Assembly (NCBI RefSeq): GCF_000171235.2
Contig: NZ_ABEA03000013.1
Coordinates: forward strand, 1 to 40,848
Source of the DNA: Geminisphaera colitermitum TAV2
GTDB lineage: Bacteria; Verrucomicrobiota; Verrucomicrobiia; Opitutales; Opitutaceae
Length of the DNA: 40,848 nucleotides
Direction of reading: 5' to 3'
Numbering within the stretch: position 1 is the stretch's first letter; the number at the start of each line of letters is the position of its first letter. Position numbers and translations under genes: made by a program. Shown one piece after another: positions 1-8,261 of this stretch. The notes under the pieces were generated by a model. The model was not told the origin of the DNA, made no database searches, and worked only from the letters and a program-made list of their open reading frames with translations.

Positions 1-103
1 CCCCCCGGCCAGCACAAAACCGACCTGGCAAGCGCATGGCCGGAAATTTGGGAACTTTCTTCGTGCCATCGCCGCCCGCTCGTGGCACGGTGAACCTTTT
101 CTC
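1..103. other. Upstream region of sucC
   Basis: No gene is visible here. A short inverted repeat (CGTGCCA at 62-68, TGGCACG at 83-89) lies just before sucC and could be the end of an upstream transcript or a leader hairpin. GGTGA at 90-94 is the nearest thing to a ribosome binding site for sucC and is weak. Confidence 0.4.
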
Positions 104-1285
104 ATGAACATCCACGAGTATCAGGCAAAAGCGTTGTTCCAGAAATACGGAGTTCCCGCCCCCAAGGGCATCCCCGTCAAGTCACCGGCGGAGTTCAAGA
201 CCGCCCTCGCGGAGTTTCCCCCCGGCCCCGTTGTCGTGAAATCCCAAATACACGCAGGCGGACGCGGCAAAGGCGTCTTCACCGACGGCTTCAAAGGCGG
301 CGTCAAATTCGCCCAAAACAAGGACGACGCCCTCGAATATGCCAAAAAGATGTTTGGCAACACCCTCGTCACCGCGCAGACCGGCCCCGCCGGCCGCAAG
401 GTTCACACCGTTTACTTCACCGAGGCGTGCAAAATTCGCAACGAATACTACCTCGCCATCCTCCTTGACCGCACCACCTCCAAGCCCGTCATCGTCGCCT
501 CCACCGAAGGCGGCATCGAAATCGAGAAAGTCGCCAAGGAGACGCCGGACAAAATCTTCAAGGTTTTGATCGACCCGGCCTTCGGCCTCGCCGACTTCGA
601 AGTGCGCGAACTCATCTTCGACCTCGGCCTCAATCCCGCCGAGTCCAAGAACGCCGCCAAACTGATAAAGAACCTCTACCAAATGTTCTGGGAGACCGAC
701 GCCTCCATGGTCGAAGTCAACCCACTCGTCACCACCATGGACGACCAGGTGCTCGCCCTCGACGCCAAGGTCTCCTTCGACGACAACGCCCTCTTCCGCC
801 ACCCCGAGATCGTTGCCTACCGCGATCTCAACGAAGAGGACCCCAAGGAGATCGAAGCCTCCAAGTTCAACCTCTCCTACATCGCGCTCGACGGCAACAT
901 TGCCTGCCTCGTCAACGGAGCCGGCCTCGCCATGAGCACCATGGACATCATCAAACACTACGGCGGCAACCCCGCCAACTTCCTCGACGTCGGCGGCGGC
1001 GCGACCAAGGAACAAGTCGTCGCCGCCTTCAAGATCATCCTCGGCGACAAAAACGTGAAAGGCATTTTCGTGAACATCTTTGGTGGCATCATGGACTGCA
1101 ACGTCATCGCCACCGGCATCGTCGAAGCCGTGAAGGAAACCGGACTCAAGCTCCCGCTCGTTGTCCGCCTCGAAGGCAACAACGTCGCCGCCGGCAAGGC
1201 CACCCTTGCCTCCTCCGGCCTCACCATCGTCAGCGGTGACAGCATGGCCGACGCCGCCCAGAAAATCGTCAAACTCGTCGCCTGA
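104..1285 (+). CDS. sucC: Succinyl-CoA synthetase (ADP-forming) beta subunit
   Basis: This is the beta subunit of the TCA-cycle enzyme that interconverts succinyl-CoA and succinate with nucleotide phosphorylation, working in the cytoplasm as a complex with SucD. The protein has 393 residues, close to the usual ~388. The N-terminus [12 protein letters not shown] and the following [12 protein letters not shown] segment are the family's ATP-grasp start. The EVNPLV motif, GGGATKEQV and the [13 protein letters not shown] stretch of the C-terminal CoA-ligase domain are all present. The start at 104 is the conserved family start and is preceded only by a weak GGTGA. sucD follows after 29 bp, so the two are almost certainly cotranscribed. 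No truncation is seen. Confidence 0.97.
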   Translation: MNIHEYQAKALFQKYGVPAPKGIPVKSPAEFKTALAEFPPGPVVVKSQIHAGGRGKGVFTDGFKGGVKFAQNKDDALEYAKKMFGNTLVTAQTGPAGRKVHTVYFTEACKIRNEYYLAILLDRTTSKPVIVASTEGGIEIEKVAKETPDKIFKVLIDPAFGLADFEVRELIFDLGLNPAESKNAAKLIKNLYQMFWETDASMVEVNPLVTTMDDQVLALDAKVSFDDNALFRHPEIVAYRDLNEEDPKEIEASKFNLSYIALDGNIACLVNGAGLAMSTMDIIKHYGGNPANFLDVGGGATKEQVVAAFKIILGDKNVKGIFVNIFGGIMDCNVIATGIVEAVKETGLKLPLVVRLEGNNVAAGKATLASSGLTIVSGDSMADAAQKIVKLVA

Positions 1286-1314
1286 ACCTAACCACCAACA
1301 CACATTTTCCTCCC

Positions 1315-2250
1315 ATGGCCATTCTCATCACACCAGAAACCAAGGTCCTCGTCCAAGGCATCACCGGTGACTTCGGCGGACGTCACGCCAAGCTCTCCCT
1401 CGACTACGGCACCAAGATCGTCGCCGGCGTCACTCCCGGCAAAGGCGGCCAGTTCTTCATCCACGAGAACCACAAAGTTCCCATCTTCAACACCGTGAAG
1501 GACGCCGTGAAGGCGACCGGCGCCACCGTCTCCGCCGTCTTTGTGCCGCCGCCCTTTGCCGCCGACGCCATCCTCGAAGGCGTCGATGCCGGACTCGACC
1601 TCGTTGTCACCATCACCGAAGGCATTCCGATCAAGGATATGGTTCGCGTAAAACGTGCCATGCAGCGCACCACGCAGAGCAGCAAAACCCGCCTTGTCGG
1701 TCCCAACTGCCCCGGCCTCGTATGCCCCGGCGAAGGCAAGGACTCCAAGGGCGGCTGCCGCATCGGCATTGCCCCCGGCTACATCAACAAGAAGGGCCAC
1801 GTCGGCGTTGTCTCCCGCTCCGGCACCCTCACCTACGAAGCCGTTTACCAGCTCACCACCAAGGGTATTGGACAAAGCACTACCGTTGGCATCGGCGGCG
1901 ATCCCGTCAACGGCACCTCGCACCTCGACGTCATCAAACTCTTCAACGAAGACCCCGACACCCACGGCATCATCCTTATCGGTGAAATCGGCGGTAACGC
2001 CGAAGTCGAAGCCGCGCGCTGGATCAAGAAACACTGCAAGAAACCCGTTGCCGGCTTCATCGCCGGGGCCACCGCGCCCGCAGGACGCCGCATGGGACAC
2101 GCCGGTGCCATCGTGGGCGGAGCCGAGGATACCGCCGCCGCCAAGATCGCCGTCTTCAAGGAATGCGGCATCGAAGTCGCCGAGACGCCCAGCGACATGG
2201 CCGACGCCCTCCTCCGCGCCGCCAATGCCAAAGGCGTGAAACTGTCCTGA
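1315..2250 (+). CDS. sucD: Succinyl-CoA synthetase alpha subunit
   Basis: The alpha subunit binds CoA and carries the phosphohistidine intermediate of succinyl-CoA synthetase. The 311-residue product begins [18 protein letters not shown], the typical CoA-binding Rossmann start. The active-site histidine lies in [12 protein letters not shown] (H262), and GPNCPG (129-134) is intact. It is about 20 residues longer than the usual ~290; part of the excess is a small insertion around residues 139-148 ([10 protein letters not shown]) after the GPNCPG motif, a variation I infer to be lineage-specific. It sits 29 bp behind sucC. The leader before the ATG is pyrimidine-rich, with no Shine-Dalgarno sequence. 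Confidence 0.97.
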   Translation: MAILITPETKVLVQGITGDFGGRHAKLSLDYGTKIVAGVTPGKGGQFFIHENHKVPIFNTVKDAVKATGATVSAVFVPPPFAADAILEGVDAGLDLVVTITEGIPIKDMVRVKRAMQRTTQSSKTRLVGPNCPGLVCPGEGKDSKGGCRIGIAPGYINKKGHVGVVSRSGTLTYEAVYQLTTKGIGQSTTVGIGGDPVNGTSHLDVIKLFNEDPDTHGIILIGEIGGNAEVEAARWIKKHCKKPVAGFIAGATAPAGRRMGHAGAIVGGAEDTAAAKIAVFKECGIEVAETPSDMADALLRAANAKGVKLS

Positions 2251-2301
2251 AAAAATTAACCACAGAAGACTCCGGCTGGCTCCAAACCAAGCCGGGGTAA
2301 T

Positions 2302-2387
2302 GGCCGCAAAGAGGCGCAAAAGGCGCAAAAATTCTGACACCCTTTGCCCTCTTCTTTTTTTTGCGTCTTTTGTGCCTCTTTGCGGCT
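2302..2387. repeat. Long inverted repeat between sucD and coaD
   Basis: The left arm (2302-2330) and right arm (2359-2387) are imperfect reverse complements built around GCAAAGAGGCRCAAAAG. The loop is about 28 nt and contains CTTCTTTTTTTT. It fits a REP-like extragenic palindrome and may also act as a transcriptional stop behind sucD. Related CTCCGCG/TTTGCGGC sequences recur near 35915 and 39910. Confidence 0.7.
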
Positions 2388-2420
2388 ATTAATTCCGAAA
2401 CCACACCACAACCTGCTCCC

Positions 2421-2918
2421 ATGCGCCACTGTGTTTACCCCGGAACATTTGATCCGATCACCTACGGGCACCTTGACGTGCTCGCCCGCGCCACGCGGAT
2501 ATTCGACAAAGTGACGATCGCCATTGCGAACGACAATTCCGCCAAGGCTCCGCTCTTCAGCGCCGCCGAACGGCTCGAACTCCTGCGCGCCAACACCCGG
2601 CAATTCGACAACGTCACGACCGCGATTTTCAGCGGGCTGCTCGTGGATTTTGCCCGCGAGCAGGAAGCGTGTGCCATCATCCGCGGATTGCGGGCGCTCT
2701 CGGATTTCGAGTTCGAGTTCAACATGGCGCTCATGAACCGGCATCTTGAGCCGGGCGTGGAGACCTTCTTCGTCATGCCGCGCGGCGCATACAGCTTCAC
2801 CAGTTCCTCGCTGGTCAAGCAGGTGGCGCGTTACGGAGGCGACGTCAGCCACTTCGTTCCCCCCGATGTCGCCGCCGCGCTACGGCGCGCCTATCACGAA
2901 GGAAAACGGGGCTCCTGA
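2421..2918 (+). CDS. coaD: Phosphopantetheine adenylyltransferase
   Basis: This enzyme transfers AMP from ATP to 4'-phosphopantetheine, the penultimate step of coenzyme A synthesis in the cytoplasm. From the ATG at 2421 the product is 165 residues, the normal size. It opens MRHCVYPGTFDPITYGHLD, with the nucleotidyltransferase T-x-G-H signature at T14-G16-H17. The C-terminal SSSLVKQVARYGGDV stretch matches the family's substrate/ATP loop. An in-frame ATG at 2361 exists but lies inside the palindrome and would add 20 unrelated residues, so 2421 is preferred. Its link to the preceding CoA-using SucCD is probably only positional. Confidence 0.96.
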   Translation: MRHCVYPGTFDPITYGHLDVLARATRIFDKVTIAIANDNSAKAPLFSAAERLELLRANTRQFDNVTTAIFSGLLVDFAREQEACAIIRGLRALSDFEFEFNMALMNRHLEPGVETFFVMPRGAYSFTSSSLVKQVARYGGDVSHFVPPDVAAALRRAYHEGKRGS

Positions 2919-3004
2919 CCTGCCTCCAAGGACTCTAGGAATTGCTCAAGACAAGCACCTCCGGCATGCCTTCGACATAAGGCCATAAGCCCGGAGTTCT
3001 TGGC

Positions 3005-4312
3005 TCACTTCTTGGCCTGTGGCGTCGCTTTCGGCTTTGGCTGCGCCTCAGACTCCGGCGGCAGCGATTTGTAGCTGTAGGAGCGCGGACCGACCTTGTA
3101 GCGCACGCGGCCATTGCTCACTTCGTCCAGCCAGTTGTTCTGGCCCTTGATGAAGGCCTCGCCGCCTTCCTGCCCGAGTTGGCCGGTGATTTGTTCACGG
3201 GTTTGCTCGGCCAGAAGTTTGAGCGACTCGCGTTTGGTCGCCAGGTCCATGTCCTTCGCGTCGATGATCTGGCGGGCGGCCTGTGCTGTCGTGTCGCGCA
3301 AATCGTAAAGTTGCGTTGCGGCCGTCGGCTCCAAGCCCAGGCGGTTGGTTAACTGTCGCAGTTGCCGGAACTCCCAATCCTGCGACCGCTCGTAGTCCTT
3401 GTAGCGATCCTCGCCGAGCACGACCTTGAGCTGCGCATTCATCGCCTCCTCGGCTGCATTGCGCTGCTTCCAGTATTCCTGCCCCGCGTTGTTGCGATGC
3501 GGGAAATCGCGGTCGAATTCCGAGCGCAGTTCGTGGATCGCTCGAAATTCCTCCTCCGCCGGGCCAAACGCCACCAGATCCCAGCGCATTTGCTGTGTGG
3601 TTTGCGAATTTCGCAGATCGTATTCGCGCATCTCCTCCGGAGTGAGAATCTGGGCCAGTTCGCGACGACGCTCGGCTTCGAGATATTTCACCTTCTCCTC
3701 GTCGCTCGGCAGCATGTAGCCGCGCGCCTCGCGCCGGATATGCTCCATCATCGCCCCGTAATCCTCCGCGATTTGCTTCGCGGCTTCACGTTTTTCGGAA
3801 GGGATCGGGTTGTTGTCCGGTTTGCCCGATGTGTTGGGCGCGTCGCCGAGAAGCTCCTTGCGCAGCGCCGCCTTCTCCCGCCGCAGATCGATGAGCGCCA
3901 GCCGCTGGTCAAGCGTCACGCCGTCATTCTCATAATAGTTGTGCTGGTTTTCCCAATACTGAAACTCCCGGCGTTTGGGGCGCAGCGCCTCCTCGCGTTC
4001 GCGGAACCGGTCGTTGATCTCCGCATTGATGATCGCGCGAACCAGCCGGTCGGGCACGCCCGCCTTGCGCAGATTTTCCGTGTAAGTCGGCAAGTCCGTG
4101 CTGACGGCCGCCGCCAGTGCATCCGCAGCCGGCAGACGCTGGCGGGCGGCGGCTCGCGGCGAACCGGACTGAATCGCCGCCGCCTTCGCTCGATCACCCG
4201 TGACCGCTGAAGGCACCGAGGGGCGAAGCGCCACATAGCCGACGAGGGCGGCGTTGGCCGCGACAGAAATAACGAGAAAAAGGGCAAGGCGGGGAAAGCG
4301 GGCGGGCGTCAT
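3005..4312 (-). CDS. Membrane-anchored helical protein, function unknown
   Basis: I do not recognise a named family. The 435-residue product has one N-terminal hydrophobic segment (about residues 9-29, LALFLVISVAANAALVGYVAL), reading as an uncleaved anchor or signal peptide. A charged, almost entirely helical body follows (many E/R/K/Q, sequences such as RDEE/ERRRELAQ). It contains an LTPEEMREYD stretch that faintly recalls the LTPEQ motifs of Spy/CpxP-type periplasmic helical proteins, but the protein is much longer. The C-terminus is Pro/Lys-rich (PPESEAQPKPKATPQAKK). It is transcribed alone, convergent with coaD and divergent from the DeoR-type gene at 4446. A coiled-coil periplasmic protein is an inference. 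Confidence 0.75.
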   Translation of the reverse strand: MTPARFPRLALFLVISVAANAALVGYVALRPSVPSAVTGDRAKAAAIQSGSPRAAARQRLPAADALAAAVSTDLPTYTENLRKAGVPDRLVRAIINAEINDRFREREEALRPKRREFQYWENQHNYYENDGVTLDQRLALIDLRREKAALRKELLGDAPNTSGKPDNNPIPSEKREAAKQIAEDYGAMMEHIRREARGYMLPSDEEKVKYLEAERRRELAQILTPEEMREYDLRNSQTTQQMRWDLVAFGPAEEEFRAIHELRSEFDRDFPHRNNAGQEYWKQRNAAEEAMNAQLKVVLGEDRYKDYERSQDWEFRQLRQLTNRLGLEPTAATQLYDLRDTTAQAARQIIDAKDMDLATKRESLKLLAEQTREQITGQLGQEGGEAFIKGQNNWLDEVSNGRVRYKVGPRSYSYKSLPPESEAQPKPKATPQAKK

Positions 4313-4413
4313 GAAATGTGAGGGTTAACCTCGCCAGTAAAAACAATCGCCCCACGCGTCGCAAGTATCCCCTCCCTGCGTCCCGTGTTTTTTTACTGGC
4401 GTTGCACTGGGTT

Positions 4414-4427
4414 AATCATTTGTGATT
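4414..4427. promoter_or_regulatory. Possible operator before the DeoR-type gene
   Basis: A small palindrome (AATCA-TTTG-TGATT) lies in an AT-rich patch 19 bp upstream of the regulator's start, in the divergent region between 4312 and 4446. Position and symmetry suggest autoregulation. The call rests on symmetry alone. Confidence 0.25.
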
Positions 4428-4445
4428 GATAAATAATAAACGATC

Positions 4446-5222
4446 ATGTTCGCTCACGAACGCCACCAAACCATTCTCGACACGCTCCAGAAACGTTCCC
4501 CGCTTACGGTCCCTGAGCTGGAGAAGATATTGAACGCGTCGCCTGCCACCGTGCGGCGTGATCTCACCTTTCTCGAAAAAATCGGCAAGATCATCCGCAC
4601 CCACGGCGGCGTGCTTCATCCCGACCATGTGCAGGGTGAGATTTCCTTTGACCGCAAAAGTCGCGCCGCCCTCAACGCCAAGATCGCCCTCGCCACCGAG
4701 GCCGCCGCTCTCGCCAAGGCGGGGGACACCGTGTTCGTTGACGCCGGCACCACCACGCTCGAAGTGGGACGTCGTCTGCTGGAGATCGACGGACTCACGA
4801 TCTTCACCAACTCGATCCCGCTCCTTAACGAACGTTCCGGAGGGGCGGGAAGGGCAGGCGCCCGTCTCGTCGCGCTCGGTGGCGAAGTGCGCAGTGTGAG
4901 CCTCGCGCTCGTTGGCTCCGGAGCCTTGGAGTGGGTGAATCGCATCCGGCCCGACATCGCCTTCCTTGGTGCCTCCGGCATCGACGCCACCGGCGGCCCC
5001 TGCACCACCGAACTCTTCGAAGCCGAGGTCAAGAGCGCGGTCATCGCCCGCGCCAGCCGTTCCGTCCTCCTCGCCGACGCCTCCAAATGGGAAAAGACCG
5101 CGGCCATTCGTTACGCCGATTGGTCGCAAGTCCATGACGTGTTCACCAACCGCACGCCCGACAAATCCATCCGCACCCGACTCGCCCAGAACAACGTGAA
5201 ACTACACGTCGTGACAAAATAA
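4446..5222 (+). CDS. DeoR-family transcriptional regulator
   Basis: A sugar-phosphate-responsive repressor is the expected role. The 258-residue protein has the classic DeoR layout. The N-terminal winged helix-turn-helix (about residues 1-58) has HERHQTILDTL, LTVPELEKILNASPATVRRDLTFLEKIGKI and RTHGGV. The effector domain follows, with DAGTTTLEVGRRL (about 99-111), the TNSIPLLN segment and the KWEKTA stretch near the C-terminus. It is the first gene of a five-gene plus-strand run reaching 9316, so it probably controls the lyxose-isomerase/kinase genes behind it. No Shine-Dalgarno sequence precedes the ATG. Confidence 0.92.
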   Translation: MFAHERHQTILDTLQKRSPLTVPELEKILNASPATVRRDLTFLEKIGKIIRTHGGVLHPDHVQGEISFDRKSRAALNAKIALATEAAALAKAGDTVFVDAGTTTLEVGRRLLEIDGLTIFTNSIPLLNERSGGAGRAGARLVALGGEVRSVSLALVGSGALEWVNRIRPDIAFLGASGIDATGGPCTTELFEAEVKSAVIARASRSVLLADASKWEKTAAIRYADWSQVHDVFTNRTPDKSIRTRLAQNNVKLHVVTK

Positions 5223-5243
5223 CTACAGACGAACTCCAACCCT

Positions 5244-5263
5244 CCCCCCCCCCCCCCCCCCCC
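5244..5263 (+). repeat. C20 homopolymer in front of a start codon
   Basis: Twenty consecutive C residues end 6 nt before the ATG at 5270, occupying the place where a Shine-Dalgarno sequence would be. This is the longest of the sense-strand C tracts in the window. Confidence 0.95.
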
Positions 5264-5269
5264 ACACAC

Positions 5270-6457
5270 ATGCACGAACCTCCGCTCCAAACCATTGACG
5301 GCGCTCCCTCCTGGACTTTTGGCAGCGACCGCGTCGAAGCCAGCCTGACGCGCGATGGCGGACACCTCGCGCCCGTCCGTTTTCAGACCGCCCGCGGCAT
5401 CGTGCAACCCTTCGCCATTGCTCCCTGGGCAACCGATCCCATTCCTCCCGCCGACGCCAACGTTCTGCGCACCCTGCGCGGCGATTTTTTCTGCGCGCCC
5501 TTCGGCGGCAACGAAACCCCGTGGCGCGGCGAACGCCATCCAGGACACGGCGAGACGGCCACCGCACGTTGGGAATTTGCCGGACAACGCATTCTGCCCG
5601 ACGGTATCGAATTTTCAACGACACTCGCGCCCCGCATCCGCCCCGGTCGCGTTACCAAGCGAATTTTCCTCCGGCACGACGAAACCAACATCTACCTCCG
5701 CCACGAACTGCGCGGCTTCACCGGTCCGATGTGCCTCGGCCATCATGCCATGCTCGCCTTTCCGGAAGAAGCCGGTCCCGGCCACATCCAACTCAGCCCC
5801 TGGCATCACGGGCGCGTCTGCCCCGTGCCGTTCGAGAACCCGGAGCAAGGCGGCTACACCTCGCTCAAAACCGGCGCGCCCTTCCGCAACCTCGCCCGCG
5901 TGCCGCTCGCCGCCGGGGGCGACGCCGACCTCACCACCTATCCCGCGCGTCCCGGTTACGAAGACCTCGTCATGGTCTCCGCCCGCCAATCCTCCCGCGC
6001 CAACGCACAAAACATCGCCTGGAGCACCGTCACGTATCCGAAAGCCGGTTACGTCTGGTTTGCGCTCAAGGACCCGCGCGTCCTCGCCTCCACCGTGCTC
6101 TGGCATTCCAACGGCGGACGCCATTACGCGCCTTGGTCGGGACGCCACCGGCGCGTCCTCGGCATCGAGGACGTCACCAGTTATTTTCACCTCGGCCTCG
6201 CGCCTTCCGCCGCGCCCAATCCGCTCTCCCGCGCCGGGGTGCCGACGGTTCTCCGCCTCCAGCGCAACCGTCCGCTGGTGGTCAATTACATCATGGGCAT
6301 CATCGCCCTCCCGCGCGGATTTGACCGTGATCGCATCAAAACCCTGCGCCCTGTCCCCGCCCCCACCGGGGCGCACATCGAACTCACCTCTGTATCCGGA
6401 AAAACACTCCGCCACGCCGTCAACCTCGACTTCCTTCACCAAACCATCTCTTCATGA
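5270..6457 (+). CDS. Galactose-mutarotase-like protein (putative)
   Basis: The product has 395 residues and no signal peptide, so it is probably cytoplasmic. The sequence looks like the beta-sandwich aldose-epimerase superfamily. It has paired phrases such as WTFGSDRVEASLTRDGGHLAPV near the start, LRHELRGF in the middle and WHSNGGRHYAPWSGRH followed by VLGIEDVTSYFHLG near residues 280-315, which recalls sugar-binding loops of that fold. I cannot assign a reaction. It follows the DeoR-type regulator, is led by a C20 tract instead of a ribosome binding site, and overlaps the next gene by ATGA. It is therefore translationally coupled to the lyxose-isomerase/kinase operon, and a role in presenting or epimerising the sugar substrate is inferred. 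Confidence 0.6.
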   Translation: MHEPPLQTIDGAPSWTFGSDRVEASLTRDGGHLAPVRFQTARGIVQPFAIAPWATDPIPPADANVLRTLRGDFFCAPFGGNETPWRGERHPGHGETATARWEFAGQRILPDGIEFSTTLAPRIRPGRVTKRIFLRHDETNIYLRHELRGFTGPMCLGHHAMLAFPEEAGPGHIQLSPWHHGRVCPVPFENPEQGGYTSLKTGAPFRNLARVPLAAGGDADLTTYPARPGYEDLVMVSARQSSRANAQNIAWSTVTYPKAGYVWFALKDPRVLASTVLWHSNGGRHYAPWSGRHRRVLGIEDVTSYFHLGLAPSAAPNPLSRAGVPTVLRLQRNRPLVVNYIMGIIALPRGFDRDRIKTLRPVPAPTGAHIELTSVSGKTLRHAVNLDFLHQTISS

Positions 6458-7539
6458 CCAAACGCCTCGACCAGAAAATCGCCCGCATTCGCAACGGACA
6501 GGCCACCGCCGCCGACTTCATCATCGCTGACGCCAAGGACGCCGACATGGCCTTTGGCGTCACCGCCCCCGGTCCCGCATCCACCGCCTGCTCCGGCGGG
6601 CGCGACGGACGCCATTGCTACACCGAGTCCACCGCCGCCTGTTGGAAAACCCTCGCCGACTACCGCGAGCAAATCCGCGAAGTCATCCGCCAGGACGTCG
6701 TGGACATCATGCTCCTCTCGGCCTCCAACCTCGAACAACTCGGCATGACGGAAAAACTTTTTCAAAACTCCGCCATCACCCCCGCCGCCCGCGCCAACGA
6801 CACCACCGACATCTGGGCCGTGCGCGGCGGCAAATACGCCAGCCACCCCTCGCGCGCCTTCCGCACCGCCTCGCTCGATCACATCAAATACGGCACCCTC
6901 CCCCCCCCCCCCCCCGCTCCGGCCCGCGACTACACCGTGCCCGCCCACGGCGCGGACCTTGGCCTCTACTCGATCACCTTCACCAACAACATCGACTGGG
7001 ATTACTACGCACTCGAAAATTTCCACGCCTTCCGTCACGAGGCCGAGGCGAAGCACTTCCGCTACTTCCTCGAAGTGTTCAACCCCAACGTAAACCCCGC
7101 CATCCCCGACCGCACCGTCGCCGCCTTCCTCAACGACCACATTGTGCGCACCCTTGCCGGAGTGACCAGCAGCGGACGCCCGCTCTTCCTCAAAATCCCC
7201 TACAACGGTCCCGGTCCGCTCGAAGAACTCGTGGCCTACGATCCCAACGTCATTGTCGGCATCCTCGGCGGCAGCGCCGGCACCACGCTCGACGCCTTCC
7301 AACTCATCCACGACGCGCAAAAATACGGCGCCCGCGTCGCCCTCTTCGGACGCAAAATCAACCTCTCCGAACATCCGCTGACCTTCATCCAATACCTGCG
7401 CCGCATCACCGATGGCGACATCGCCCCCGTCGAGGCCGTCAAGGCCTACCACGCCGACCTCGCGCGTCTTGGCATCAAACCCCAGCGCCACCTCAGCGCC
7501 GACCTCCGCCAAACCAACACCATCCAGAGCTATCGCTGA
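6454..7539 (+). CDS. Aldolase-like TIM-barrel protein (putative)
   Basis: The 361-residue protein starts inside the stop of the preceding gene (ATGA). It shows a barrel-like alternation with VFNPNVNP (about residues 208-215), RPLFLKIPYNG, VIVGILGGSAGTTLDAFQLI and ARVALFGRKINLSEHPL. The last phrase resembles the phosphate-binding GGR/FGRNI region of class I aldolases of the FbaB/DhnA/LacD kind. A Lys in FLKIPY would suit a Schiff base, but that is a guess. With an isomerase and a PfkB kinase downstream, cleavage of a sugar phosphate is a reasonable hypothesis. A C16 run (6900-6915) encodes a proline stretch in mid-protein; slippage there would break the gene. Confidence 0.6.
   Translation: MTKRLDQKIARIRNGQATAADFIIADAKDADMAFGVTAPGPASTACSGGRDGRHCYTESTAACWKTLADYREQIREVIRQDVVDIMLLSASNLEQLGMTEKLFQNSAITPAARANDTTDIWAVRGGKYASHPSRAFRTASLDHIKYGTLPPPPPAPARDYTVPAHGADLGLYSITFTNNIDWDYYALENFHAFRHEAEAKHFRYFLEVFNPNVNPAIPDRTVAAFLNDHIVRTLAGVTSSGRPLFLKIPYNGPGPLEELVAYDPNVIVGILGGSAGTTLDAFQLIHDAQKYGARVALFGRKINLSEHPLTFIQYLRRITDGDIAPVEAVKAYHADLARLGIKPQRHLSADLRQTNTIQSYR
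6900..6915 (+). repeat. C16 homopolymer inside the aldolase-like gene
   Basis: Sixteen C residues encode consecutive prolines (TLPPPPPAPA) in the middle of the 6454-7539 reading frame. It is a contingency-type tract by position, although its phase-variable behaviour is not shown. Confidence 0.95.
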
Positions 7540-7543
7540 AAAA

Positions 7544-7670
7544 AATTAGGAATTAGAAATTAGAAATTAGAAAAACGAACCCATGCACACGAACACCTCA
7601 AAACATCCACACTCCAAAGCGACGGCGAAGCCGCCCGCACTTCCTAATTCCTAATTTTTACTTCCTAATT
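7544..7670. repeat. Heptamer-phased inverted repeat in the spacer
   Basis: Four heptamers AATTAGR lie at 7544-7571. Inverted partners CCTAATT lie at 7643-7649, 7650-7656 and 7664-7670, with one degenerate unit between the last two. They fill most of the 137-bp spacer before the lyxose isomerase gene, so the transcript could fold into a long AT-rich hairpin. Confidence 0.85.
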
Positions 7671-7676
7671 TTTCCC

Positions 7677-8261
7677 ATGCTTCGCTCCCAAATCAACCGT
7701 GCCTACCGCGACGCCCTCGCCTGCTTCGCCCGTCACCACTGGGTTCTCCCGCCCAACCCGCAATGGGACATCACCGACTTCGGACTCGGTGACTTTGAAC
7801 GCCACGGCCTCACGCTCATCAACCTCGCCGCCGAACCCGAATACTGCGAGAAGCTCATGTATGCGCGACGCGGCCAAACCACGCCCTGTCACACGCACGC
7901 GAAGAAAAAAGAGGACATTATCTGCCGCGCCGGAGAACTCACGCTGGCGCTGAACGCCCAACGCCCAACGTCGAACATCCAACATCCACCTTTGGAAATT
8001 CCGATCACTGTATCCGTAAACGGAATACCCATGACGCTGCCCGCCAGCCAACTCCTCGTCCTGCCCGCGGGCCATCGCGTGACGCTTACGCCCGGCATCT
8101 GGCACGCCTTCTGGCCGACGAGTGACGAGTGCATCATCGGCGAAGTCAGCACCGCCAACGACGATGTAAACGACAACCTCTTCCTCGACCCCGCCGTCGG
8201 ACGCTATCCCGGCATCGACGAAGACGAACCCGCCGCCATCCGCCTCCTCTCGGAAAAATGA
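7677..8261 (+). CDS. D-lyxose ketol-isomerase (cupin type)
   Basis: It is expected to interconvert D-lyxose and D-xylulose (and often D-mannose and D-fructose) with a divalent metal. The 194-residue single-cupin protein carries the family's metal ligands in H-x-H-x4-E (H72, H74, E79) and a late histidine in GIWHAFW (H143). The flanking phrases YCEKLMYARRGQTTPCHTH and GEVSTANDDVNDN are typical. Length is slightly short for the family (~220). Residues 93-107 (NAQRPTSNIQHPPLE) are encoded by an array of five AACNNNN heptamers at 7953-7987 plus its flank; they fall in a variable loop and keep the frame. The gene follows an AT-rich inverted repeat and overlaps the kinase start by ATGA, indicating coupling with the kinase. 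Confidence 0.9.
   Translation: MLRSQINRAYRDALACFARHHWVLPPNPQWDITDFGLGDFERHGLTLINLAAEPEYCEKLMYARRGQTTPCHTHAKKKEDIICRAGELTLALNAQRPTSNIQHPPLEIPITVSVNGIPMTLPASQLLVLPAGHRVTLTPGIWHAFWPTSDECIIGEVSTANDDVNDNLFLDPAVGRYPGIDEDEPAAIRLLSEK
7953..7987 (+). repeat. Five heptamers embedded in the lyxose isomerase gene
   Basis: Consecutive units AACGCCC, AACGCCC, AACGTCG, AACATCC and AACATCC have a strict 7-nt period. The same AACNNNN class makes up the repeats at 24153-24266, which suggests that an extragenic repeat has entered a coding region. Confidence 0.85.

Noticed and set aside
182-1303. 373-codon open frame antisense to sucC
   Set aside because: Complement shadow of a certain gene.
2361-2420. Upstream start for coaD at 2361
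   Set aside because: It would place 20 residues encoded by the extragenic palindrome before the conserved MRHCVYPGTFDP start.
5244-5263. Assembly artefact at a contig join
   Set aside because: Similar tracts recur at many places with genes intact on both sides and a consistent strand rule, so a join is unlikely, though the exact tract lengths may be imprecise.
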